DNA of 64,000 nt from Bicyclus anynana (GCF_947172395.1 NC_069095.1:7254001-7318000); one strand, 5' to 3'. Counted from the stretch's first letter, positions 23,986 to 33,659 are shown. The notes: generated by a model not told the origin, from the sequence alone. Made by a program: numbers and translations.

Positions 23986-24203
23986 TGTCAACTTTACAAA
24001 AAAATCATTGTACGTCAAACTATTTTTGATATTCTGTGAAGAGTGATCTTTCGATTTTATATATTTAGTATGGAATATAGATTATTATTGTTTTACTTAC
24101 GTATATAATATGTTAATGGACGTACGTTTTAAGAGCGGCCTTCGTGGAGCGAATGTGCAACGGACAATTAATCGCCAGTGTACTGAGTAATCCCCTCCCA
24201 ATC

Positions 24204-24235
24204 TATAACCACTGTAGCGGTCGGTGCAGTATCAG
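24204..24235 (+). promoter_or_regulatory. lipase core promoter: TATA box and initiator
   Basis: TATAAC at 24204-24209 lies 30 bp upstream of an arthropod-type initiator TCAG (24232-24235; predicted +1 at A24234). This leaves a 5' UTR of about 63 nt before the ATG at 24297. The spacing is the expected one. The motifs are seen; the start site is inferred. Confidence 0.5.
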
Positions 24236-24296
24236 CCAGACCTTTCTCTCTGTACAGACAGTGACACAGTGACCGTGTTAGTGCGGAGGGCTTGCC

Positions 24297-25464
24297 ATGA
24301 ACCTCCATACGGTTATACCGCCGATCATAATCGCGATCATCTCTACGATCGAAGTTCAAGTCGCGGCACAAAGTGATCAATCGAATTTAAGTTTTGCCGA
24401 GAATCTTTACGCGACACTGTCCGGTGCTTGTGAGTGGTTGACCTCGACCTTCACATTAACATAATTACAATCATTTATGTAAGTAATGCAAATTTCAATT
24501 TACATTCGCAGGTCGAGCTATTATGGACCTTCAGTTCAATTCGATGAACAGCCAAAATGCAATTTTAAAAACTATGAAAGTTATTTATCTGAATGACACG
24601 GGTGTAAAAACATTTTCCATCGATAAAAGCTTCCAGACGCTGACACAGCCCGGCATGTTTGACATCACAAAACAAACGAAAATTATTATTCACGGGTACA
24701 GAGATAATTCGCAATCATCCGTGTCGTTAGATTTAGCTCAAGGTTACAATGAAAAGAAAATGTTTAACGTTCTGCTAGTGGATGCTGAGGAAATGATGAA
24801 TCAGCGATACATCCTGTCAGTGCACAACGCTCGCCTGGTGGGCAAGAGGCTCGCCAACTTGCTGGCTAATTTAGAAACTTTCGGGGCCAGCGCAGAAGAC
24901 TTCCACCTTCTGGGGATAAGTTTAGGAGCACACATCGCTGGATGGACTGGGAAATACTTCCATAGATACAGATCCCGCACGATCGGCCGTATAACTGGCC
25001 TCGATCCAGCCGGTCCTTGTTTCTCTTTTGCGTACGCTGACCAGAGACTGGACAAAATGGACGCTCAGTATGTCGACGTTTTGCATTCGAACAGATTAGT
25101 GCAAGGTGTAATCGAGCCTTTAGGCCATTCGGATTTTTATATAAATGGCGGAGGACCTCAACAGCCCGGATGCGTAATGCCTTCCTGCAGTCATTTACGA
25201 GCTGCGCAAATATACGCAGAGAGTATAAGGATACCTAAATCGTTCGTTGCCATCCAGTGTCAAAGTTGGCAGGAATTTGAGGCGAATGCATGCAAAGGCA
25301 AAAATTATGCCGTCGTTGGATACGGTTCCTCGGCCTCGACCCGTGGTCTTTATTACTTAAGGACGAGCGCCAGTCCCCCTTTTGGCCTCGGCATGACTGG
25401 CACGAAACACGTCGGCCCAAAACAAAACAATAATGATTGGCTAATGAATTTGAGTTACACCTGA
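24297..25464 (+). CDS. secreted neutral lipase, pancreatic-lipase superfamily, two exons (24297-24429, 24512-25464)
   Basis: Joining exon 1 to exon 2 gives 361 residues. ATG 24297 has a good context (GCCATGA) and opens a signal peptide: hydrophobic VIPPIIIAIISTI, with cleavage likely near VQVAA|QS. Exon 2 holds the whole alpha/beta-hydrolase domain. Oxyanion motif IIIHGYRD lies near residues 102-109. The nucleophile is Ser181 in GISLGAH, the acid Asp209 in GLDPAGP and the base His272 in CSHLRA. GHSDFYINGG precedes it. The lid, about 20 residues between two Cys in vertebrate pancreatic lipase, is here only four residues (C-VMPS-C), as in lidless insect lipases and phospholipase A1-like enzymes. 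The expected reaction is hydrolysis of acylglycerol or phospholipid esters outside the cell; substrate cannot be told from sequence. No frame break is seen. The nearest repeat upstream is a SINE A fragment. Confidence 0.93.
24430..24511 (+). other. lipase intron 1 (82 bp, GT-AG)
   Basis: Donor GTGAGT at 24430 and acceptor TTTACATTCGCAG ending at 24511. Exon 1 ends one base into a codon (T) and exon 2 supplies GT, making Cys45. The frame continues CRAIM into the long downstream frame without a stop, which strongly supports this splice. Confidence 0.85.
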
Positions 25465-25551
25465 AATCATTCCACGTCAACGAGTATTTACAAATTAATA
25501 GTTGCCATAATATTCTATTATAAGGATTGTGATGCATATCTGTGGTGTTAA

Positions 25552-25557
25552 AATAAA
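25552..25557 (+). terminator. lipase polyadenylation signal AATAAA
   Basis: AATAAA lies 88 bp downstream of the TGA stop (25462-25464), giving a short 3' UTR as is common for digestive-type insect genes. A second AATAAA lies near 25733. Confidence 0.65.
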
Positions 25558-25579
25558 AAAAATATTTTTCATGGTGGTT

Positions 25580-26205
25580 CCTATTGTAAAATTATGTTGT
25601 AATCTGTGTTTAATTTAATTAATTGCGTGTTTCGACTTTGTTACAATTCACGCGTATGTGAAACACTGTTACGCTAGTGACATTCAAATGGATCGTTAAA
25701 GACAATGGCCTCTCACAGAATATTTTAGTGAAATAAAACGACTCGTAAATTTTAATTTTGTAACCTTGATGAAGTTAATGCATTTATAACGTATGCACAC
25801 TCTTTGAACGAGATAGTTGCATTTTATTTGCCTTTTTACATTAAAGGACTATTCCCATAATGTGTTTGTTACTTAGTTATATGTCCACGCGTGTTTTTTT
25901 ATTTTTGCCAGAAAACTTAAATTAAATGATAAAACTACAGAATATGTAAATATAGTTGATCGGGGGCATTGTGCATTTCTACCTCCAAGCAATACCGCTG
26001 TCGTCCTACCTGAAGGGTGTGGTTACTGATGGAAATAGCCCTCAGGTTGAGTGGCGCATTGCACTCGGAGGTACGTAAGTAGGGCGTGTTCTATGCATAT
26101 ATATGCCTTGCTAAGTATTGTTCTTTTACATAAAGAAAATCTATCAAATACCATATAAATAAAGTAACTGGCATGTTTCTGTCACTGATATTTTTTACGA
26201 AAAAA
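25580..26205. other. unassigned DNA downstream of the lipase
   Basis: No gene recognised. At 25972-26090, GTGCATTTCTACCTCCAAGC and, reversed, GTACCTCCGAGTGCAATG hint at a weak inverted-repeat element, but the match is poor. Confidence 0.35.
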
Positions 26206-26231
26206 AAATCCTATTGCTCCCCAGACAGTCT

Positions 26232-26381
26232 CTAGTTCTGTGTTGGGGTAGCAAGTGGTACTGAACAAGCTTTTAATTTCCCTTTTGCAATATTTTTAAG
26301 CTGTGTGTATGTCAACTTTGTCCACTCTTTGACATTATCTATCCACTTCCGTCGCTGTCTTCCTGGAGCACGTTTTCTGCC
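26232..26381 (-). pseudogene. LINE C-terminal fragment, minus strand
   Basis: On the minus strand, 26381 to the TAG at 26232 reads GRKRAPGRQRRKWIDNVKEW, then TKLTYTQLKNIAKGKLKACS. The 'R-G-R-x-R-x-x-W-x-D-N-x-K-E-W-T-x-L' block is a C-terminal signature of endonuclease-reverse transcriptases of non-LTR elements. The rest is deleted and a stop lies directly upstream. This is a different family from the RTE ends elsewhere in the window. Confidence 0.6.
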
Positions 26382-26389
26382 TCAAATAC

Positions 26390-27030
26390 ATACCAAATAT
26401 AACATCCGAAATGACGTAGGCCCATTGCTGTGGAGCGATCGGCGAGATGAGCGCGAGAGTGAGGCGTTTTCGTTGCGTGTCCGAGACGTAATAATGAGTT
26501 TTGACCTTTCCAAGCCAATGTTCCGTTACACAAAATAACATAGGTTAGGCAAAACTTGGTCGAGTGTCCCCAGTTCCCATTACAGCACCTAAGTATTGTA
26601 ATAAATTCACTCATACGGCACTTTCGTTATTTTGGAGCGACGAAATCGCTAAATGTAATTTATGAAAAACAATAAAAACGAATGTGTTTACCATTTCCTA
26701 CAATTAGGGACATTTTGTCTGTCACGGCGCTACTGACCGCGAAAACAAACGGCTTGCTCTTATTTACGTCACACTTTCGCAACACGCCGACGCGAGCTGC
26801 TCCATTGGTATTGTTACGTCATACTACTCTACATTTTATCGTACGAACTTTTAGTGTTAATTAAAACTGTGACAATTATTTCAACTTATTAAATTATTCA
26901 TGAATAGCAGTTTGTTTAGTTTAGTTTATTTGTTGTTTTAGTGGTTAGTTCGTTTAGTTTCAGATCATGACGTCCCTTAGTCAGGCTATGTTCTTCAATG
27001 AAATTTAGCCAAGTGTTGGGAAGTTGGTAG
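26390..27030. other. unassigned DNA
   Basis: 26380-26860 is moderately GC-rich with several short overlapping frames on both strands but no family motif. No repeat was recognised. Confidence 0.35.
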
Positions 27031-27205
27031 TGATGCGACACCCGCGTGTCTCGAAGAGCACGTAAAGTTGTCGATCGTTGTGATCATTACAAGGAACAAA
27101 CATTAACATCACCCTAAGGACTGAGTTCACCGAATTGCAATGAATCACCGTGGCGGGTCTAAGCTTCTTATCACTTATTCTATACAATAGGCGAACAACC
27201 CCCAT

Positions 27206-27330
27206 AGCCAGGTGGCACGTCGATTCTCTTTCTACGATCGCTAACGCTTCGAAAACTAGAAAAATGTATGGGAATGACAGATTTTGATCACGAGACCTGT
27301 CGATAGCAAATGTCATTCATGACCCTGTAG
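27206..27330. mobile_element. partial copy of the fold-back element at 3505
   Basis: AGCCAGGTGGCACGTCGATT, CTACGATCGCTAACGCTTCG and, past the centre, GACCTGTCGATAGCAAATGT match the element at 3505-3688. One terminal arm is missing. A small family C body fragment (GTGTCTCGAAGAGCACGTAA) lies just upstream at about 27045. Confidence 0.7.
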
Positions 27331-27363
27331 TGGGTCAATCGCTTGTTTTGTTTTATTCCAAAA

Positions 27364-27551
27364 CTAGCGGACGCCCGCAACTTCGTTCGCGTAAAATCTG
27401 TTTTTTTCCGGGAAAAAAGTAGCCGATGTTCTGCTCCAAGGTACCTACACTTTATCTCTATTCCACATTTCGTTCAAATCGGTTCAGCGGTTAAGCCGTG
27501 AAACGGTGACAGACAGACAGACTTACTTTTGAATTTGTAATATTAGTATAA
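27364..27551 (-). mobile_element. Helitron-like repeat, second subfamily, near full length
   Basis: CTAGCGGACGCCCGCAACTT, then TCAAATCGGTTCAGCGGTTA, GACAGACAGACAGACTTACT and the reversed 5' end TTTGTAATATTAGTATAAAT. It is preceded by A, as expected for insertion between A and T. Confidence 0.75.
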
Positions 27552-27641
27552 ATGAATCATAATATATGCAGACTTAGTAAAAACAAGTGCCCCGACACGG
27601 TTAGCCTTAGCCTTGGCTCCTTTCAGATTGACGGAGATCAC

Positions 27642-28329
27642 ATTACACAATACAGTTACTTGATTATTAGATGTATTATTCATTTCCAAATAAATGATTA
27701 CTTAAACAGTATTACAAAAAATAGAACAACTGGTACGACTGGTTGTTTACCCAAGAGCCTGTCTTATTTAGTTATCCAGTAGCCAAGTTATTTAGTTATC
27801 TAGTAGTTGACTTGTTGATATGCACTGCTATAACTAAATAGTTGGCAGTGCCAAACCGGTGATGTATTAATTCAGCCCTACCATAATAAACTGCTCTTTC
27901 CTGTCCTGTGATTTTTTTAGAAACGTCACAGAAGGTACAACCAGCATATCCGGATTTAGAATTTTCACTGCAAATTTCTTTGTAGAAAGAAAAACCCTTA
28001 AAAATTACACAATACAGTTACTTGACTATTAGATGTATTATTCATTTCCAAATGATTACTTAAACAATATTACAAAAAATAGAACAACTGGTACGACTGG
28101 TTGTTTACCCAAGAGCCTGTCTCATTTAGTTATCCAGTAGCTAAGTTATTTAGTTATCTAGTAGTTGACTTGTTGATTGGCACTGCTATAATAAATAGTT
28201 AGCAGTGCCAAACCGGTGATGTATTAATTCAAGCCCTACCATAATAAAGTGCTCTTTCCTGTCCTGGGATTTAACAACCAGCATCTCCGGATTGAGAATT
28301 TTCACTGCAAATTTCTTTGTAGAAAGAAA
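27642..28329. repeat. tandem duplication, unit about 350 bp
   Basis: Copy 1 (27642-27992) and copy 2 (28004-28329) are direct repeats. Both start ATTACACAATACAGTTACTT, contain GGTACGACTGGTTGTTTACC and end TTTCTTTGTAGAAAGAAA. Copy 2 lacks a few short internal blocks (for example around AAACGTCACAGAAGGTAC). Divergence is low. No coding role was recognised. Confidence 0.9.
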
Positions 28330-28344
28330 TGCCCCGTATTTCCA

Positions 28345-28384
28345 TATCTCGACCCAGGACTCGAATTCAAGAACTCATGAACCG
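28345..28384 (-). mobile_element. SINE family C head remnant, minus strand
   Basis: CGACCCAGGACTCGAATTCA matches the reversed B-box region of family C (compare CGACCCAGGACTTGAACCC at 35143). It runs straight into the ATC microsatellite. Confidence 0.45.
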
Positions 28385-28385
28385 A

Positions 28386-28390
28386 ATCAT

Positions 28391-28434
<44 letters not shown>

Positions 28435-28463
28435 CCAACATCATCATCACCATCATCATTATC

Positions 28464-28534
<71 letters not shown>

Positions 28535-28567
28535 TCAACATCATCATCATCATCATCATCATCATTA
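28386..28567. repeat. (ATC)n / (GAT)n microsatellite, about 180 bp
   Basis: Nearly uninterrupted ATC triplets with a few ACC, TTC and ATT variants. Open frames through it encode only poly-His, poly-Ile or poly-Asp and are artefacts. It continues directly into an RTE 3' end on the minus strand, whose natural tail is (GAT)n. Confidence 0.98.
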
Positions 28568-28615
28568 TCAATGCCAATGGACGTTGGCTAGACATAGGCC
28601 TATTGTAACGACTTT
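28568..28615 (-). mobile_element. RTE-type LINE 3' terminus, minus strand
   Basis: CAATGGACGTTGGCTAGACA then TAGGCCTATTG is the reversed terminal sequence AGGCCTATGTCCAGCAGTGG with a few changes. It borders the microsatellite on the tail side. Confidence 0.7.
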
Positions 28616-28778
28616 CAAACAACAGGGAGTCGAGTCAGAATTCAGCGTCAACACACACAACACAACAACCCGGAGATCGATTAACATTGCGCCTTCCGGT
28701 GCGAAAATGTAAATATAGTAGGAATCTGCTTAATATTTATTTAATTTTCAATTCAAAACATTTCATCCTCCAGCACGT

Positions 28779-28930
28779 CTATTCTCTATCGATGTTTTGT
28801 ATAACTCGCAAGTGCGAGTTTCGAATTCACCGCTATCTTTCTCCTTCTATAGTATCGTGTTAAACAGAGAGAGATATAGGTGAATTTGAAACTCGTACTT
28901 GCGAGTTATAAAAATATCGTCACAGAATAG
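28779..28930. mobile_element. MITE with about 50-bp terminal inverted repeats
   Basis: Left arm: CTATTCTCTATCGATGTTTT, GTATAACTCGCAAGTGCGAG, TTTCGAATTCACCGCTATCT. The right arm is its inverted copy with few changes, ending CGTCACAGAATAG. A half copy at 54174-54240 confirms mobility. No coding sequence. Confidence 0.8.
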
Positions 28931-29283
28931 CCTAGCAGCTCAGATTTACGAGTGTAGTTGAGGAAATCTAGTTTCTAATTATGTATAATTTAACGGCCTA
29001 TTTTATTTATTTACAAACCTAAAACATCTTATTACACGCCGGACAAAATAATACGGATACAATTATGATACAATTACGAAGCCGGTTTTTTATCAAACGG
29101 AAAAAAACATCTTAGTGTTTTATGAAAACACTTTGTTACTTATTAAGCAAGACGCGGGCCGTCACAGCCACGCTGAATTGGGTGTAAAATTTTGCTCAAA
29201 TTAATTTGCAACCGTCTGAGAGGTAATAAGTTGTTAGTAAGACATGCCGTAGAAATATTTAATTAATATAGTGAATATAAAAA

Positions 29284-30130
29284 GCAGGCCAGGTGCGAGT
29301 CGGATCATGCACCCAGGGTTCCGTACAAATTTGAAAATATAAACTGGGGAAAATCACTAAAGTTTTTGTTTAAATCAGTAACCGCTACAATACTTTACTT
29401 CTTACAACCAGGCACTAGCCACCCCATGAATATTGTTATGTATTTAAATTAGATGTTAATTAATTGTTGTATACGGAATTCACATTATTTAAATATAATA
29501 AATAAAGGAGTTCTATAAAAAGCCATTGAGCGGTTTTTAGTGGAGAAGTCCCTAAATAATCTGATTTGTCCTCCTCCGGGTATGACGGCCTACGGCCTAC
29601 GACGGCCGGGTATGGCGCAGTGATGTGCGCGATGGATTTACAAGACGGAGGTCCTGAGTTCGATCCCCGGTCGGGCCGATTAAGGTTTTCTTAATTGGTT
29701 CAGTTCTGGCTGGAGAGAGGCTTCGGCTGTAGCTAGTTACCAACCTACCGGCAAAAACGTACCGCCAAGCGATTTAGATAGCGTTCCGATACGATGTCGT
29801 GTAGAAATGTGTGTCGAAAATTTTCATCCTACAAGCTAGCCCGCTTCCATCTTAAATTGCATCATAACTAACATGAGGTGAGATTGTAGTCAATGGTTAA
29901 CTTGTAGAGAATAAGAAAACTTGTTTTTGGGAGAGATTTGAACCTGTTAAAAGTATCTTTTTAATACATTGAACTGTTGATTATACGAAGAATGTGAGTT
30001 AAGTAGTGTTAATAGCAACTTGATATCTCCACGCGTTTGTGAGAAAAATAGTGTGAAAGACCGACAGACTGACTACAAAGTAGTTATATAGGGGTTTCTG
30101 TATTTCTTTTAAAGTGGGGAACTCTAAAAA
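29284..30130 (+). mobile_element. dispersed repeat with GTGCGAGTCGGA start, interrupted by a SINE A
   Basis: The left end AGGCCAGGTGCGAGTCGGAT, GGGTTCCGTACAAATTTG and the right end GACTACAAAGTAGTTATATA, GGGGTTTCTGTATTTC resemble the two ends of a repeat common in lepidopteran DNA. The SINE A at 29600 appears inserted in the middle. The class is unassigned and the boundaries are approximate. Confidence 0.4.
29600..29920 (+). mobile_element. SINE family A, full length, diverged
   Basis: A box TGGCGCAGTGATGTGCG (one change), B box AGTTCGATCCC, body CCGCCAAGCGATTTAGATAG (with a small duplication), tail GTCAATGGTTAACTTGTAGA. Flanked on the left by a GACGGCCTACGGCCTACGAC duplication. Confidence 0.88.
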
Positions 30131-30331
30131 CACTTTGATAATGAGGGAAGCATTGAATATTAAGAGAGAAATTGTCTAAATCCCGGGAGAGATTTTTCTT
30201 ACGCTTACGCGACTAAGATAGACCATTATTATTCAAAATTGATAGACAAATGAAATATGTATTTTTTTTATTTATTCTTTCGCCATTGATGCCATCATCA
30301 TGTTTAACAATCGAATACGATTGTAATGTAT

Positions 30332-30373
30332 ATTATTTGAAAATCTTTTCCAGAGAAAAGATTTTCAAATAAT
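30332..30373. repeat. perfect palindrome, 19-bp arms
   Basis: ATTATTTGAAAATCTTTTC, then CAGA, then its exact reverse complement. There is no T-run after it and no repeat family match. Confidence 0.95.
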
Positions 30374-30846
30374 CACACAGATGTGTAGATTTATAATGTA
30401 AGTAGTGAAGTCACTACATACATATTAAGTATGTAAGAATGTGAAAGTACCTACACAATATATATTACATACTAATTACGAGTAGCAGCTCAACATAAGT
30501 TGAATAATAAATGAAACACTGGTAAGTTTTATTATAAGACAATAAGGAAGTAGAATTCTTTTGTTTCAATGTATGTAATGGCTATCATTAAGTAGTCATG
30601 ACAATAAAATGTACAGTTTTCTCCGTTTCGTCATGATCTATATATTTTTATGTTGCATGTTACAATTGTTTTTATAAATAGTAAAAATAGTAGAAATAAA
30701 GGTATTTGTAACTGAGCTTGTCTGATGAATACTACCGCTTTGCTTACTTTTGGGGATAGTAATATAAGGGGAAGGAAGGGCTTGGTTTGTAGTGAAATGC
30801 AGCACAACGCGAAATACTAGTACCTAGTGTTACTGCATATTACATA

Positions 30847-30957
30847 CTAACTGACGCCTGCGTGGTTCCCGTTCCCGTAGGAATAAAGGGATAATATATA
30901 TAGCCTTCCTCGAAGCTATCTAAAACAGAAAGAATTTTCAAATCGCTCCAGTACTAT
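30847..30957 (-). mobile_element. Helitron-like repeat, first subfamily, truncated
   Basis: CTAACTGACGCCTGCGTGGT (CTAG end changed to CTAA), TCCCGTTCCCGTAGGAATAA, GGATAATATATATAGCCTTC and AGAATTTTCAAATCG. The 5' third is missing, and the sequence joins a SINE B fragment. Confidence 0.75.
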
Positions 30958-30962
30958 TTTTC

Positions 30963-31106
30963 CTTCACCGTTTGAGACACGTAATATTTAATTTCTTGAA
31001 ATGCACATAACTGAAAAGATAAAGGTGCATGCCCCGGACCAAATTCGAAAATGCACCTTCCGGAATCGAAAGCAGAGGTCATATCCACTGGACTATCACG
31101 GCACGT
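30963..31106 (-). mobile_element. SINE family B head half, minus strand
   Basis: GAGACACGTAATATTTAATT, AAAGGTGCATGCCCCGGACC and GGTCATATCCACTGGACTAT are the reversed 5' half of family B. The 3' half is absent. Confidence 0.85.
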
Positions 31107-31266
31107 ATAAACTCTTCTACACCCATGGTGGATGGTAGCATCGCAAGTCAAACTTTCAGCTTTTATAAAATCGCAAAGTTCTGGTCATCAGAGGCTTTTG
31201 TCTTAGACTAAATAAGTTTACAGCTAGTTTTAAACACTGTTAGATTTCTGGGCACTAAAATTATCA

Positions 31267-31445
31267 TAAAACAAAGGCTTTTTGCATGGATTCCCAAGCA
31301 TCTCGAGCCGCCAATATCCAGTGGCTCCCTGTAACTCGCTTGATGTCCTCTGTCCATCGCTGCAGAGTCGCCTTTCCAGCACCTTGTGACCCCAACGTCC
31401 GTCGGCTCTTCGAACTATGTGGCCTGCCCATTGCAACTTCAGCAA
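31267..31445 (-). pseudogene. RTE-type LINE C-terminus, minus strand, frameshifted
   Basis: Minus-strand frame 1 reads LKLQWAGHIVRRADGRWGHK and VLERRL. After a deletion, frame 2 continues with RWTEDIKRVTGSHWILAARD, AWESMQKAF. These match the C-terminal region of RTE-type endonuclease-reverse transcriptases (compare the copy at 36432). The GRP-rich linker between them is lost. Confidence 0.8.
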
Positions 31446-31449
31446 TGTA

Positions 31450-32235
31450 CAAAGAAATGTAGTAGGTATATTAAATTCCTATCTTCCCCAGGAAGTATGG
31501 TAAATAGATAGTGTATTAATAAAACAACAAACGCATCATTAGATAGTTATAGATAGTAAGTTCTATTACTTCGGTTTGTTGACCGTTAGCTTTAGTTTCT
31601 ATTGCGAGCGTTTCAAAAATAGACAAGGTTTATGTGTTTATTTGCTCAAAGAACTTACGGTCCCGCTGTAAAAGTTTTATATCAGCGGTTACAATGAAAT
31701 ATATAAAAGGGAAGCATCATTTTTCATTACATTTCTAATGGGGTTGTTCTTTAGTATTATTCCAGAGTACCTACCTACATAAATATCATTATAAAAATTA
31801 TACAGACGAAGTTTACAGTGTCATATACTTTTAGCCACGACAGAGAAAATGGCTCAAAGTAATGAAAATTATTCCAAAACTAGGAGTCTAACACAAATAA
31901 TTTTGGAGTAATTTCCATTAATGTAGAACCTTATTTTAAAAAATATTTTATTTGCTTATAACTTTTGCAATTGTTTATGTGAACATTTTGCACATTTTTC
32001 TAGACGTCATGACGAGTCAAATAAGCCACCACACGTATTTTTATTTGTCAGTAGTACTTTAGCTTTGACGTACTAAATACGCATATGAACATATTGCTTC
32101 TATTTTCTGAAAGGCGTCATCAGCTTTTCTTCTGTCACTTTTCGCATTTGTTACGAAATATTATCAGTAGTTCTTATAAGTCGGATTTATATTTGTCTGA
32201 CGTGTTGTCGTGACGCATCAGAACAGAATCGGTAT
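31450..32235. other. unassigned DNA
   Basis: No recognised feature. TTTGTCTGACGTGTTGTCGT near 32192 is matched in inverted orientation by CACGACACGACACGTCAGAC near 32468, with the LINE fragment between them. Confidence 0.4.
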
Positions 32236-32245
32236 CAACATTTCT

Positions 32246-32431
32246 AATTAGAACGGCTAAGATGTGGAATGCCCTTCCGGCGTTTGTTTCCTGACACCTA
32301 CAATTTGTGCACCTTCAAGGCAAGAGTGAATAGGCATCTTCTAGGCAAGCGCGTTTCATCCTAGACCTCATCATTGCTCACCATCAGGCATGATTGTAGT
32401 CAAGCGCAAGCCTATCCAAGATAAAAAAAAA
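32246..32431 (+). pseudogene. LINE C-terminus and 3' UTR whose tail matches SINE family A
   Basis: Frame one reads IRTAKMWNALPAFVS and stops. One base away the next frame reads FPDTYNLCTFKARVNRHLLG and KRVSS before TAG at 32362. The W-N-x-LP motif followed by F-K-x-R-V-N-x-H-L is the usual C-terminus of CR1/Jockey-type ORF2. The 3' UTR CTCACCATCAGGCATGATTG, TAGTCAAGCGCAAGCC then poly(A) is clearly related to the SINE A tail. The copy is 5'-truncated and frameshifted. Confidence 0.65.
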
Positions 32432-32754
32432 CACTTAAGTGTAAATGTTGCCATATAAAATGTATGTGTCACGACACGACACGTCAGACAAATATAAATC
32501 CGGCTTTACAAAAGAGCTCTTCTTTTGTAACAGAACTTGTCTGGGGAATCTTTGCTGTGTGGCATGCATATGGTGTTAACAATGTGTACAAATTGGAAAA
32601 TTCCTCCTCCAATATAGATTCGTAATAAATTCCTAGGTCAGACAATCCATTTTTGTACTACATAATATAAAGTGCACGGAACTGTTTATGTACCGGTCAG
32701 TCGTTGCTGGTGTATTAACAGGCCCATAAGTTAAACACAGACGGTGAAGAGAGA

Positions 32755-32922
32755 ATAAGGTGAAGGAAAACATCGTGAGGAAACCTGCACACCAGAGAGC
32801 GTGTGTGTAGTCTGCCAAACCGCATTGGGCCAGCGTGGCGGACTATTGGCCTAACCCCTCTCATTCTTAGAAGAGACTCGAGCTCAGCATCGATCCGAAT
32901 ATGGATTGATAATGATGAGCTA
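32755..32922 (+). mobile_element. SINE family B, 3' half
   Basis: AAGGTGAAGGAAAACATCGT, CCGCATTGGGCCAGCGTGGC, GAGACTCGAGCTCAGCAT and GGATTGATAATGATGAG. 5'-truncated, as expected of a retroposed copy. Confidence 0.88.
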
Positions 32923-32924
32923 CA

Positions 32925-33455
32925 CTAGAGAGATGAAATCCTATTATTATACAAAGCAGTGTAATTAACTTCCCCATTTAGAGGTCTCTGATGGTGCAGC
33001 ACGTAGTTAAACTCCTCTGCATGTTTTCTGAGACGAGAAGTTAGTACGTCGTATTTGCTTTTGTATTTATTTGAACCAAAACAGCCTTTGCTTAACGAGG
33101 GTGACATTTAAACTTGTAGCTCATAACTTTGCATAGCCTTTAATAGATTAAGAGCTGGTGGCAACATCGATATATATAATATAATTAGTTACTTGGAAGT
33201 AATAGTTTTAAGGTAATAAAGCTCGTGAATGGAATTGAAAGGTCATCCGTGACGGATATTATATTGTAAATAATTTACTAACTATAACTAGTATCGCATG
33301 GCCATAATCAAATGAGGATTTTTATTTTATTTATTATATTTAAAGTAGATCAAACAGAGGTATAGATACACAAGTATTAATATTTTTTTATTGTTTTTAT
33401 ATTAATTATATCATTATTTAATAACAAATATTTTAATAGATTATTATATTTATAA
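32925..33455. other. unassigned AT-rich DNA
   Basis: No recognised gene or repeat was seen. Confidence 0.4.
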
Positions 33456-33650
33456 CTAGCTGACGCCGCGCGGTTTCACCCGCGTGGTTCCCGTTTCCGT
33501 AAGAATACGGGATAATATATAGCCTATAGCCTTCCTCGATAAGCGGGCTATCTAACACTGAAAGAATTTTTCAAATCGGACCAGTAAATCCTGGGATTAG
33601 TGCCTTCAATCAAACAAACAAACTCGTCAGCTTTATAATATTAGTATAGA
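33456..33650 (-). mobile_element. Helitron-like repeat, first subfamily, full length
   Basis: Read on the minus strand it starts TCTATACTAATATTATAAAG and ends GGCGTCAGCTAG. An imperfect hairpin (CCACGCGG/CCGCGCGG) lies 10 bp before the CTAG. It is flanked by A (33455) and T (33651), with no target duplication. These are the structural hallmarks of Helitrons. It encodes nothing. Confidence 0.88.
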
Positions 33651-33659
33651 TTATTACTT

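Noticed and set aside
24801..25055. Antisense frames over the lipase exon (also 25235-25537 and 24168-24380)
   Set aside because: They are shadows of the coding strand and have no motif.
25972..26090. Inverted-repeat element around CTACCTCCAAGC / GTACCTCCGAG
   Set aside because: The arms match too poorly to define ends.
28386..28567. CRISPR array
   Set aside because: Simple triplet repeat with no spacers, in a eukaryotic genome.
28292..28712. Open frames encoding poly-His, poly-Ile and poly-Asp proteins
   Set aside because: They are the three readings of an (ATC)n microsatellite and start or end in unrelated repeats.
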